DNA from: UMGS973 sp964507795
GTDB lineage: Bacteria; Bacillota; Clostridia; Peptostreptococcales; Anaerovoracaceae
Direction: 5' to 3'
NCBI GenBank assembly: GCA_964507795.1
Contig: CAZDQV010000025.1
Span: forward strand, 1 to 23,546
Length of the DNA: 23,546 bases
Position numbers and translations under genes: made by a program. Shown here one piece after another: positions 6,954 through 14,291 of the stretch (the stretch's first letter is position 1; each line of letters begins with the position of its first letter). Under the pieces are notes generated by a model that was not told the origin of the DNA, made no database searches, and saw nothing but the letters and a program-made list of their open reading frames with translations.

Positions 6954-8732
6954 CTATTTTTCTTCTTTGATATCCAGTTTGATGTGAACATCTCTTAATT
7001 GTCTGTCATCAACTTCTGATGGTGCTCCCATCATTACATCCTGTGCATTTTTGTTCATAGGGAACGGAATAATTTCTCTGATGGACTCCTCGCCTGCAAT
7101 CAGCATTACCATTCTGTCAACTCCCGGTGCAATACCTGCATGAGGCGGTGCTCCATAGCAGAACGCATTGTACATTGCAGGGAATTTTGATTTAACATCT
7201 TCTTCTCCGAGGCCTACAAGTTCAAATGCTTTAATCATAATCTCAGGGTCATGGTTTCTGACAGCGCCGCTTGAAAGCTCAACACCATTACATACAAGGT
7301 CGTACTGGTAAGCCATGATTTCAAGTTCTTTATCTATGTTGCCCTCTGCTTCTTCAAGAGCTTTGAGTCCTCCCTGAGGCATTGAGAACGGATTATGGCA
7401 GAATTCAAGTTCTCCGCTTTCTTCTCCGATTTCATACATAGGGAAGTCAACAATCCAGCAGAATTCATATTTTTCTTTGTTCATATGACCTTCTACTGTA
7501 TTGCCTATCATTTTTCTCAGTACACCTGCTGTTTTTTGAGCCGCAAGTTTTTTGGGAGCTGCAGCGATGCCGACAAAGCAACCCGGTTTCAGATTAAGTT
7601 GTGATTTGATTTCATCCGCAAAGTCTGCAAAGAATTTAGAGACTCCGCCTGTAAGGTTACCTGCCTCGTCAACCTTGAACCAGAAAGGCTTGTTTGCCGT
7701 CTGTACTTCTACATCTGCACACAGCTTATCAATGAATTTTCTTGTTTCTTTGAAATCTTCAACAACTACAGCCTTGACAAATCCTTTGAACGGATCAAAA
7801 GCTGTCTTGTTTGCAATCTCAGTAATATCCGCAAGTTCTAAATCTATTCTGAGATCCGGCTTGTCTGAGCCGTATTTTTCCATTGCATCATTGAATGCTA
7901 TTCTCCTGAAAGGCGGTTTGGATGCATCCTTGTAAATTCCGTATTCTGCAAATATAGGGGGGAGGACTTCCTCAAGTACTGCAAACACATCATCCTGACT
8001 TGCAAATGACATTTCCATGTCAAGCTGATAGAATTCTCCCGGCGATCTGTCTGCTCTTGCATCCTCATCTCTGAAACACGGAGCTATCTGAAAGTATTTG
8101 TCAAATCCCGATGCCATAAGTAATTGTTTGAACTGCTGCGGTGCCTGTGGCAGTGCATAGAATTTACCCGGATGGTTACGGGCAGGCACAAGATAATCTC
8201 TGGCGCCTTCAGGAGATGAGCTTGTAAGTATAGGGGTTGTTATCTCCAAAAAACCCTTGGCTGTCATAGCTGCTCTAAGCGCTGATACAACCTGGCATCT
8301 CAATATTATTCTGTCCTTGACTGCGGGATTTCTGAGATCCAGATATCTGTGTTTAAGTCTTACATTTTCATCCGCTTCCTTGCTGCGGTTGATTTCAAAC
8401 GGCAATTCGTTATATATACATTTGCCCAGCACTTCGATTTTTGCAGGCACAACTTCAATCTCACCTGTAGGCAGTTTGCTGTTCTTGCTTGAACGCTCTC
8501 TTACTGTACCTTCGACGGATATAACGGTTTCATTGTTCAAAGGCTTGACAATATTCATCATATCCTCGGTTTCAATTACAACCTGTGTGGTTCCGTAAAA
8601 ATCACGGAGCACTATGAATGCGAAATTTTTGCCTACTTCTCTGACGTTTTCCATCCAGCCGGCCAATTTAACGTTTTCGCCGACATTGGCGATTCTTAGT
8701 TCATTACAATTATGAGTTCTTGACTGAAACAT
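6954..8732 (-). CDS. aspS: Aspartyl-tRNA synthetase
   Basis: Charges tRNA(Asp), and perhaps tRNA(Asn), with aspartate in the cytosol. The 592 residues match the bacterial type. There is an OB-fold anticodon-binding domain (about 15-105), and the class II motif 1 region lies around residue 165. Motif 2 runs FRDEDARADRSPGEFYQLD (about 220-238). The GAD insertion lies at about 290-420, and motif 3 includes GVDRMVML near 555. The motif 2 loop carries an extra residue compared with the E. coli enzyme (RSPGEFYQ versus RQPEFTQ). The ATG is preceded by AGGAAGG. A consensus promoter lies about 45 bp upstream and a terminator follows, so it is monocistronic. Whether it is discriminating is unknown; the position aligned with E. 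coli Leu31 is Val here. Confidence 0.98.
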   Translation of the reverse strand: MFQSRTHNCNELRIANVGENVKLAGWMENVREVGKNFAFIVLRDFYGTTQVVIETEDMMNIVKPLNNETVISVEGTVRERSSKNSKLPTGEIEVVPAKIEVLGKCIYNELPFEINRSKEADENVRLKHRYLDLRNPAVKDRIILRCQVVSALRAAMTAKGFLEITTPILTSSSPEGARDYLVPARNHPGKFYALPQAPQQFKQLLMASGFDKYFQIAPCFRDEDARADRSPGEFYQLDMEMSFASQDDVFAVLEEVLPPIFAEYGIYKDASKPPFRRIAFNDAMEKYGSDKPDLRIDLELADITEIANKTAFDPFKGFVKAVVVEDFKETRKFIDKLCADVEVQTANKPFWFKVDEAGNLTGGVSKFFADFADEIKSQLNLKPGCFVGIAAAPKKLAAQKTAGVLRKMIGNTVEGHMNKEKYEFCWIVDFPMYEIGEESGELEFCHNPFSMPQGGLKALEEAEGNIDKELEIMAYQYDLVCNGVELSSGAVRNHDPEIMIKAFELVGLGEEDVKSKFPAMYNAFCYGAPPHAGIAPGVDRMVMLIAGEESIREIIPFPMNKNAQDVMMGAPSEVDDRQLRDVHIKLDIKEEK

Positions 8733-8781
8733 GATTTTTCCTTCCTGTATATAAATTTCTTTTTAACAAATCAGTGCTTTC

Positions 8782-8810
8782 ATTATATCTTTTTGCAGCA
8801 GGTTTTGCAA
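8782..8810 (-). promoter_or_regulatory. aspS promoter
   Basis: On the minus strand, TTGCAA (8805-8810) and TATAAT (8782-8787) are separated by exactly 17 bp. This predicts transcription starting near 8775 and a ~43-nt leader, too short for a T-box. Confidence 0.85.
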
Positions 8811-8853
8811 CTTGAACATCCTGTTGAATTTGAAATCACCCAAATATGCAAAT

Positions 8854-8883
8854 TACCGGAGCAAGTTGGATTTCACTCCGGTA
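8854..8883 (-). terminator. Hairpin after the copper operon
   Basis: A perfect 8-bp inverted repeat, TACCGGAG/CTCCGGTA, closes a 14-nt loop, 31 bp after the copZ-like stop and upstream of the aspS promoter. On the minus strand it is followed by AATTTGCATATTTG, not a clean U run. It may be a weak terminator, or instead a protein-binding palindrome. Confidence 0.4.
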
Positions 8884-8913
8884 TCATAGAAGTTGAGACT
8901 TTTGAGTCAACCA

Positions 8914-9165
8914 TCATTTCCTGCCAAACAGGCCTTTTTTCTCATAAGTTTCGCTACTTATTCCCTCAAGAGTATATCCTGTAGGCGCTATCGCTTCTCT
9001 CACAGCTTTCTCATCAAGAGGGCTTTCGCTGATGATTACTGTTTCACCCTTTGCATGTGATGATGATACTTTTTTAACCTTGAATGCTTTGCGTATTGCA
9101 TCGTTCATATGCGATTCACACATGTTGCACATCATTCCATCAATCTTTAAAGTTGTTTTTGTCAT
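8914..9165 (-). CDS. copZ: CopZ-like copper chaperone (HMA domain protein)
   Basis: A small cytosolic protein (83 aa) made almost entirely of one heavy-metal-associated domain. It has the metal-binding GMMCNMC motif (Cys13 and Cys16). Such proteins bind Cu(I) and hand it to the copper ATPase or the repressor. The start is 1 bp past the copA stop, and its ribosome binding site (GGAAGGA) lies inside the end of copA, so the two are translationally coupled. The protein ends in a short basic tail (KKGLFGRK). CxxC-type HMA proteins also occur with zinc or mercury, but the csoR-copA context makes copper by far the likeliest. The hairpin at 8854-8883 may end the operon. Confidence 0.85.
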   Translation of the reverse strand: MTKTTLKIDGMMCNMCESHMNDAIRKAFKVKKVSSSHAKGETVIISESPLDEKAVREAIAPTGYTLEGISSETYEKKGLFGRK

Positions 9166-9166
9166 T

Positions 9167-11683
9167 TTATTGTTCCTTCCTTTTTATTGAAATCACTTTG
9201 TATCCTGCTGCTTCCACAGCTTTTTTGAGTTTTTTATCTCTTGCAGCACTGTCAAGTTCAACAATTGCCGTTCCCTCTTCATAGTCTGCTTCCGCAGATT
9301 TTACTTCTTCGAGAGCATTGAGAGCATTTTTGACAGCATTCTCACAGTGAGTACACATCATGCCTTTGATTTTCATGATACACACATCACCTGCGCTATC
9401 AATACTGTTACCGGTGCTGCGGCTTCGTTTTTTGTCATGTCCCGTATCATATATTCTGCAAAGATTGAGTCTGAGTGCATTTGTCACAACACAGAAGCTT
9501 GACAGACTCATGGCCGCCGCTGCAAACATCGGATTGAGCGTAAGCCCTATCCCCGCAAAGCATCCTGCAGCCAAAGGAATACCTATAGCATTGTAAAAGA
9601 ATGCCCAGAAGAGATTTTCATGAATGTTTTTCAAAACGCTGCGGCTTAACCTGATTGCTGCAGGCACATCTGTGAGAGTGCTTTTCATAAGCACTATATC
9701 CGCAGCATCAATGGCAACATCAGCCCCTGCACCTATGGCAATGCCCACATCCGCTCTTGTAAGAGCCGGAGCATCGTTGATACCGTCGCCTACCATAGCT
9801 GCCCTGCCCTGTTTTTTGAGTTTCCGTACAGCTTCTTCTTTGCCTCCCGGAAGTAGTCCTGCAATGACATCATCAACGCCGGCCTGCTTGCCTATAGCTC
9901 TTGCAGTATATTCATTGTCACCTGTAAGCATCACAACTTTGATTCCCATATTCTGAAGCTGCCTTATTGCTTCAGGGCTGTCTGGTTTGATTGTATCTGC
10001 CACTGCAATAATTCCTGCAAAGCATTGATCTGTCATAAACAGAAGCGGCGTTTTGCCCTGTCTTGCCAAAGCTTCTGCTTTTACATGCAATCCTTGCGGT
10101 ATCTTTGTTTGCTCTGATATGAATTTAAAACTTCCTCCCGTAATCACTCTGCCCGAAAGCACAGCTGTAAGGCCATTGCCGGGAAGTGCTTCAAATCCTG
10201 TGACATCCTGCGGTGTTTTGCCCATTTCACAACCCTTTGCTATAATTGCCTTTGCCAGCGGATGTTCACTTTTTGCTTCAAGAGCCATTGCGATATCAAA
10301 TAGCCTGTCACTGTCAAAGTCCTCTGCCGGAAGTATGTCTGTCACTTTTGGAGCGCCTTCTGTAATCGTCCCTGTTTTGTCAAGAGCTATCACCCCCACT
10401 TTACCCGCGCACTCCAGTGCCTCTGCAGTTTTGAACAAAATACCGTTTCCAGCCCCAACACCGTTTCCGACCATAATGGCAACCGGAGTTGCAAGCCCCA
10501 ATGCGCATGGGCATGATATAACGAGGACTGATATGCTTCTTGCAAGAGCATATGACATGCTCTGCCCGGCAATGAGCCACGCTGCAAGTGTTATTAAAGC
10601 GATTCCAATCACCACAGGTACAAATACGCCTGAAACCTTATCTGCTGTTTTGGCAACGGGAGCTTTTGTGGCTGCAGCATCCCTCACCATCCTTATAATC
10701 TGAGAAAGCGTTGTATCTTCACCCGTTCTGAGTGCTTTGCATTGTATAAACCCTGACTGGTTGATTGTCGCAGCCTGCACACAATCTCCTGCCGCCTTGT
10801 CAACTGGAACGCTTTCTCCTGTCAGTGCCGCTTCATTTACAGCACTTGTGCCTTCAATTATGACACCGTCAACAGGTATACTCTCTCCCGGTCTTACAAC
10901 AAATATTTCGTCTTTTTGAACCTCATCGGCCGTAACTGTGATTTCTACTCCATCCCGCACAACAACCGCATTCTGAGGAGCCAGCCTCATAAGGCTTTTG
11001 AGGGCATCCGTAGTTTTGCCCTTGGATTTTGCCTCAAGCATTTTGCCTACGGTTATGAGAGTCAGTATCATAGCTGCAGATTCAAAATAGAATTGATTCA
11101 TATATGACTCTACCGCTGTCATATCCCCACAGCTTTGGGCACTGCTCATGGCAAACAGGACATATACACTCCATACAAAGGATGCTGTCGCTCCAAGCGC
11201 AACAAGCGAATCCATGTTAGGTGCTCTGTTTGCAAGTGCCTTGAAGCCACTTATAAAGAACTTCTGATTTATAACCATAACGATGCTGCAGAGAAGCAGC
11301 TGAGCAAGACCCACTGCCACATGATTGGATGCAAGCCATAATGGAAGAGGCAAAGCAAACATCATATGACCCATAGAAATATACATGAGTGCTGCCAGAA
11401 ATACGATTGACGCTGCGAGGCGTTTTTTGAGCTTTGGTGTCTCATGATCAGCAAGTGCATCTTCATCTGAAGGTTTTGCCGATTCACCTTTGAGTGCTGC
11501 TCCATAGCCTGCTGCTTTAACTGCACTGATTACAGCCTGAGGTCCTGCACTGCCTGCTACTCCCATTGAATTTGTCAGCAGGCTCACTGCACATGATGTC
11601 ACTCCGGGAACCTTTGATACAGCTTTTTCAATTCTGGCAGAGCATGCCGCACAGCTCATTCCTGTAATATCATATTGCTCCAT
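9167..11683 (-). CDS. copA: Copper-exporting P1B-type ATPase
   Basis: Membrane pump that uses ATP to export Cu(I). From the chosen start (838 aa) there is an N-terminal HMA domain with GMSCAAC (Cys11, Cys14). The phosphatase TGE motif is at 288-290, the transmembrane CPC metal site at 391-393, and the phosphorylated DKTGT at Asp435. GDGINDAPAL lies in the hinge region, YN in FFYNAIG and MSLSS in the last helices; these define the Cu(I) subgroup. A second HMA domain with GMMCTHC sits at the C-terminus (about 765-838), which is unusual because extra HMA domains are normally N-terminal. The ATG at 11681-11683 is preceded by GGGAGAGAGG. The in-frame ATG 12 codons upstream sits 3 bp after the csoR stop and has no ribosome binding site. 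Second gene of the csoR-copA-copZ operon. Confidence 0.96.
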   Translation of the reverse strand: MEQYDITGMSCAACSARIEKAVSKVPGVTSCAVSLLTNSMGVAGSAGPQAVISAVKAAGYGAALKGESAKPSDEDALADHETPKLKKRLAASIVFLAALMYISMGHMMFALPLPLWLASNHVAVGLAQLLLCSIVMVINQKFFISGFKALANRAPNMDSLVALGATASFVWSVYVLFAMSSAQSCGDMTAVESYMNQFYFESAAMILTLITVGKMLEAKSKGKTTDALKSLMRLAPQNAVVVRDGVEITVTADEVQKDEIFVVRPGESIPVDGVIIEGTSAVNEAALTGESVPVDKAAGDCVQAATINQSGFIQCKALRTGEDTTLSQIIRMVRDAAATKAPVAKTADKVSGVFVPVVIGIALITLAAWLIAGQSMSYALARSISVLVISCPCALGLATPVAIMVGNGVGAGNGILFKTAEALECAGKVGVIALDKTGTITEGAPKVTDILPAEDFDSDRLFDIAMALEAKSEHPLAKAIIAKGCEMGKTPQDVTGFEALPGNGLTAVLSGRVITGGSFKFISEQTKIPQGLHVKAEALARQGKTPLLFMTDQCFAGIIAVADTIKPDSPEAIRQLQNMGIKVVMLTGDNEYTARAIGKQAGVDDVIAGLLPGGKEEAVRKLKKQGRAAMVGDGINDAPALTRADVGIAIGAGADVAIDAADIVLMKSTLTDVPAAIRLSRSVLKNIHENLFWAFFYNAIGIPLAAGCFAGIGLTLNPMFAAAAMSLSSFCVVTNALRLNLCRIYDTGHDKKRSRSTGNSIDSAGDVCIMKIKGMMCTHCENAVKNALNALEEVKSAEADYEEGTAIVELDSAARDKKLKKAVEAAGYKVISIKRKEQ

Positions 11684-11722
11684 AATCTTTGCCTCTCTCC
11701 CTTTAACCCTGTCTTGCATATG

Positions 11723-12025
11723 TTATTTCATCAGCTTTTGAATTGTGGCAACCAGTTCACCTACGACTTCATCTTTGCCATCCCGTATGTCTCTCACAAC
11801 ACAGCTTTGTATATGATTTGCCAAAAGTACCTTGTTGAAACTGTTTACAGCAGCACTGACTGCCGCCGACTGAATAAGTATATCATTGCAATATGCATCT
11901 TTTTCAATCATTGCCTGTATGCCTCTAATCTGTCCTTCAATGCGTTTCAATCTGTTTAATAAAGCTTTTTTGTCTTCTTCTGTACGTATTGTTTGCTTGT
12001 CACTGCAGCAACTGCACTGTCCCAT
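11723..12025 (-). CDS. csoR: CsoR copper-sensing transcriptional repressor
   Basis: All-helical DNA-binding repressor of 100 residues that releases its operator when it binds Cu(I). The Cu(I) ligands Cys46, His71 and Cys75 have the exact CsoR spacing (25 and 4), which separates it from FrmR- or RcnR-type relatives. The CsoR hallmark RLKRIEGQIRGI lies at 25-36. An extra N-terminal CSCC motif (Cys4, 6, 7) precedes the fold. It is the first gene of the operon, preceded by a strong CAGGAGGTGA ribosome binding site. copA follows after 39 bp. Two operator-like repeats lie on its promoter, so it should repress itself together with copA and copZ. Confidence 0.96.
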   Translation of the reverse strand: MGQCSCCSDKQTIRTEEDKKALLNRLKRIEGQIRGIQAMIEKDAYCNDILIQSAAVSAAVNSFNKVLLANHIQSCVVRDIRDGKDEVVGELVATIQKLMK

Positions 12026-12041
12026 ATTATCACCTCCTGGT

Positions 12042-12058
12042 ATACCCCTACCCGGTAT
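12042..12058. promoter_or_regulatory. CsoR operator 1
   Basis: ATACCCCTACCCGGTAT is a GC-rich-centred imperfect palindrome of the CsoR type (ATACC...GGTAT). It lies just downstream of the predicted -10 box, over the likely transcription start, 17 bp upstream of the csoR start codon. Confidence 0.75.
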
Positions 12059-12061
12059 TTA

Positions 12062-12090
12062 ATACTATACCCCCGGCAGGTATTTGTCAA
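12062..12090 (-). promoter_or_regulatory. Promoter of the csoR-copA-copZ operon
   Basis: On the minus strand, a perfect TTGACA (12085-12090) is followed after 17 bp by TAGTAT (12062-12067), or after 15 bp by TATAGT. CsoR operator 2 fills the spacer, so the repressor would block RNA polymerase directly. Confidence 0.75.
12067..12083. promoter_or_regulatory. CsoR operator 2
   Basis: ATACCCCCGGCAGGTAT is an imperfect palindrome with the same ATACCCC...GGTAT ends and length as operator 1. Its start is 25 bp from that of operator 1, about 2.4 helical turns. It lies between the -35 and -10 boxes. Confidence 0.75.
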
Positions 12091-12140
12091 GGGCAGAATG
12101 TTATGGAAAATCCGTTTTCATAGCCGAAATTTACAGCATC

Positions 12141-12186
12141 AAAAAACAGAGTATGCAAACCCTGAATGAGATTTGTACATACTCTG
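12141..12186 (-). terminator. Terminator of the xpt/BMP transporter operon
   Basis: A 9-bp stem (CAGAGTATG, 12147-12155, with 12178-12186) is helped by inner CAAA/TTTG pairing and followed on the minus strand by TTTTTT (12141-12146). It lies 14 bp after the stop of the last permease gene. On the plus strand it is followed by GTTTTT, so it may also act in reverse. Confidence 0.85.
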
Positions 12187-12200
12187 CTGTTTTTGCTCTG

Positions 12201-13187
12201 TCACCTGTCTTCTCTGAAATATGGAAGCCCCAGACTTTCAGGCGGCTGATCCTCTCTTCTCTTGCGTACACTTGTAAATATAAGTACGATGATTGTTACC
12301 AGGTAAGGAAGCATCTTGTAAAGCTCCTTGGCAGCCATTCCGACACCCGGTATGAACAGATGCAATATGTAAAGCCCACCGAAGATGATTGAACCGAATA
12401 TTGCAATGTTCGGTTTCCAAAGCGTGAATATAACGAGGGCAATTGCGAGCCATCCTCTGTCACCGAATGCATCATTTGACCATACACCACTGGCATAATC
12501 CATAACATAAAACAGTCCGCCAAGACCTGCAATCATACATCCTATACAAATAGAACAGTATTTGTACTTGTTTACATTAATGCCGGCAGCATCGGCTGTT
12601 GCAGGATTTTCACCCACTGCACGAAGCTGCAGTCCCACTCTGGTTTTTTTGAGGACGTATGCTGTCACAATTGCTATGGCAATCGCAAGATATGTCAGGA
12701 AGCCATATGAAAGAAATATTTTGCCAAACCATCCCAGATCACCTGCAAAAGGCAAGTGTCTGCTGAAAAACTTGCTTGTTGCCGAAAGTGCGATAGAAGG
12801 AACCTCTCCACCTGTCAGCTTAATCAGCGAACCACCAAAGAAGTTACCAAAACCAACACCAAAGGTTGTCATAGCAAGACCTACAACATTCTGATTAGCT
12901 CTGAGTGTTACTGTCAGGACGCTGAATATGAGTCCCATCAAAAGTGAGCCAATCAGGCATGAAATCATCGGTATAAATATGGCAAGGAACGGATTAAGAT
13001 CACCACTGCAGCTTTGTTCATAGAGGAAAGATCCTATTACTCCAGAGATTCCGCCCACATACATTACTCCGGGTATTCCTAGATTGAGGCTGCCCGCTTT
13101 TTCGGAAATTGTCTCGCCTGTACAACCAAACAGAAGTGGCATGCCCTGCATTACCGCACGTGGTATAAATGCAACCAGATCAAACAT
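12201..13187 (-). CDS. BMP-type nucleoside ABC transporter permease (second permease, NupC/NupQ-like)
   Basis: Integral membrane half of an ABC importer of the BPD_transp_2 family (328 aa, about 8-10 hydrophobic segments). Family signatures include the start motif around GETISEKAGSLNLGIPGVMYVGG (about residues 22-45) and the central QLRAVGENPATADAAGINVNKYK loop (about 192-214), which probably contacts the ATPase. It pairs with the other permease to form the channel. Its ATG follows the upstream permease stop directly, with AAAGGAGGAAG inside the end of that gene, so the two are translationally coupled. It is last in the operon and is followed by a strong terminator. Operon company with xpt and a guanine riboswitch suggests import of purine nucleosides. 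Confidence 0.93.
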   Translation of the reverse strand: MFDLVAFIPRAVMQGMPLLFGCTGETISEKAGSLNLGIPGVMYVGGISGVIGSFLYEQSCSGDLNPFLAIFIPMISCLIGSLLMGLIFSVLTVTLRANQNVVGLAMTTFGVGFGNFFGGSLIKLTGGEVPSIALSATSKFFSRHLPFAGDLGWFGKIFLSYGFLTYLAIAIAIVTAYVLKKTRVGLQLRAVGENPATADAAGINVNKYKYCSICIGCMIAGLGGLFYVMDYASGVWSNDAFGDRGWLAIALVIFTLWKPNIAIFGSIIFGGLYILHLFIPGVGMAAKELYKMLPYLVTIIVLIFTSVRKRREDQPPESLGLPYFREDR

Positions 13188-14291
13188 TTATGCTTCCTCC
13201 TTTCCTGACTTATGCCTTATATGCACCTTGTAGTTTATGAAAAATTCACATCCTATAATGAAGAAAAGTATTATACCGGTAAGTATATCTGAGAAAGATT
13301 CATTAAGTCCGAAGCTTGTTGAAATCTCTCCTGCTCCCTGTCCCAGGAACACTATCAGCAGACTTGCAAATACCATGGCCAGGACATTGAACTGCGCCAG
13401 CCATGAAACCATGATTCCAAGGAAGCCTCTGCCTCCTGCAAGAGTTGTTGTGATTGTATGGTCTATTCCTGAAACCATCATCCATCCTGTAAATCCGCAT
13501 ATTGCGCCAGAAAGCAATATTGTCCTCATTATGACTTTGTCTACTTTAATTCCAACATAGCTTGCTGTTCTCTGGCTTTCACCTACAACTGAAATCTCAT
13601 ATCCATGTTTGCTGTATTTGAGATAGATATACATCCCTACAGTTATAACTGCGACGAACAAAATAACGAGCAGATAACTGTTGGTTCCGATATATGGCAG
13701 CCATCCGGCATTTGTTGACTGATTTATGATTCCAACTTTGCCCGATCCTTTTGGAACTTCCCACAGTATAATGAAATATGCCACAAGCTGTATAGCTACA
13801 TAGTTCATCATCAATGTGAAAAGAGTTTCGTTTGTATTCCATTTGGCCTTAAAAAATGCCGGTATCACAGCCCATATTGCTCCGCATATGATTGCAGCTG
13901 CAAGGCATATTATTATCAGCAGGCCGCTTGGAATGGAATCTCCCATGTAAATCATGCACAGTGCTGTAGCCCAGGCACCCATAAGTATCTGCCCTTCACC
14001 TCCGAGGTTCCAGAATTTCATTTTGAATGCCGGAGTCAATGCCAGAGCCACAGAAAGCAATATTGCCAGCTCTTTGAAGAGGAGCAGCATTTTTCTTTCA
14101 GTTCCCGCCGCACCGTATATCATTGTTCCAAACACACTGAACGGGTCAAGCCCTGTAAGGAGCATGGTAACAATAGCACAGACTATCAAGGCTGCAACTA
14201 TAGCTCCTATCCTGATTGCCCACGTTTTGACCAAAGGCAATTCTTTGCGCTTGGTTATATGCAGCAGTGGTTCTTTATTGAGTTTACTCAT
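13188..14291 (-). CDS. BMP-type nucleoside ABC transporter permease (first permease, NupB/NupP-like)
   Basis: Membrane permease of about 367 residues with a hydrophilic N-terminus and about 10 hydrophobic segments, BPD_transp_2 family. Visible signatures are KMKFWNLGGEGQILMGAWA (about residues 84-102) and HGYEISVVGESQRTASYVGIKV (about 228-249), the loop expected to dock on the ATPase. The ATG at 14289-14291 was chosen because GGAGG lies just before it. It overlaps the ATPase stop by 8 bp (ATGAGTAA), a sign of coupled translation. A longer start at 14306 would remove the spacing to that site. It should form the heterodimeric channel with the product of 12201-13187. Confidence 0.93.
   Translation of the reverse strand: MSKLNKEPLLHITKRKELPLVKTWAIRIGAIVAALIVCAIVTMLLTGLDPFSVFGTMIYGAAGTERKMLLLFKELAILLSVALALTPAFKMKFWNLGGEGQILMGAWATALCMIYMGDSIPSGLLIIICLAAAIICGAIWAVIPAFFKAKWNTNETLFTLMMNYVAIQLVAYFIILWEVPKGSGKVGIINQSTNAGWLPYIGTNSYLLVILFVAVITVGMYIYLKYSKHGYEISVVGESQRTASYVGIKVDKVIMRTILLSGAICGFTGWMMVSGIDHTITTTLAGGRGFLGIMVSWLAQFNVLAMVFASLLIVFLGQGAGEISTSFGLNESFSDILTGIILFFIIGCEFFINYKVHIRHKSGKEEA

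Noticed and set aside
8733..8913. Possible T-box or other leader upstream of aspS
   Set aside because: The promoter at 8782-8810 leaves a leader of only about 43 nt, and no T-box sequence (such as AGGGTGG) is present.
8793..8984. 63-codon plus-strand frame between copZ and aspS
   Set aside because: It overlaps the aspS promoter, the hairpin and the end of copZ, has no good ribosome binding site and shows no protein-like composition.
10053..10703. 216-codon plus-strand frame opposite copA
   Set aside because: It lies wholly inside copA, whose motifs are all conserved. The Ser/Pro/Ala-rich translation is typical of an antisense shadow.
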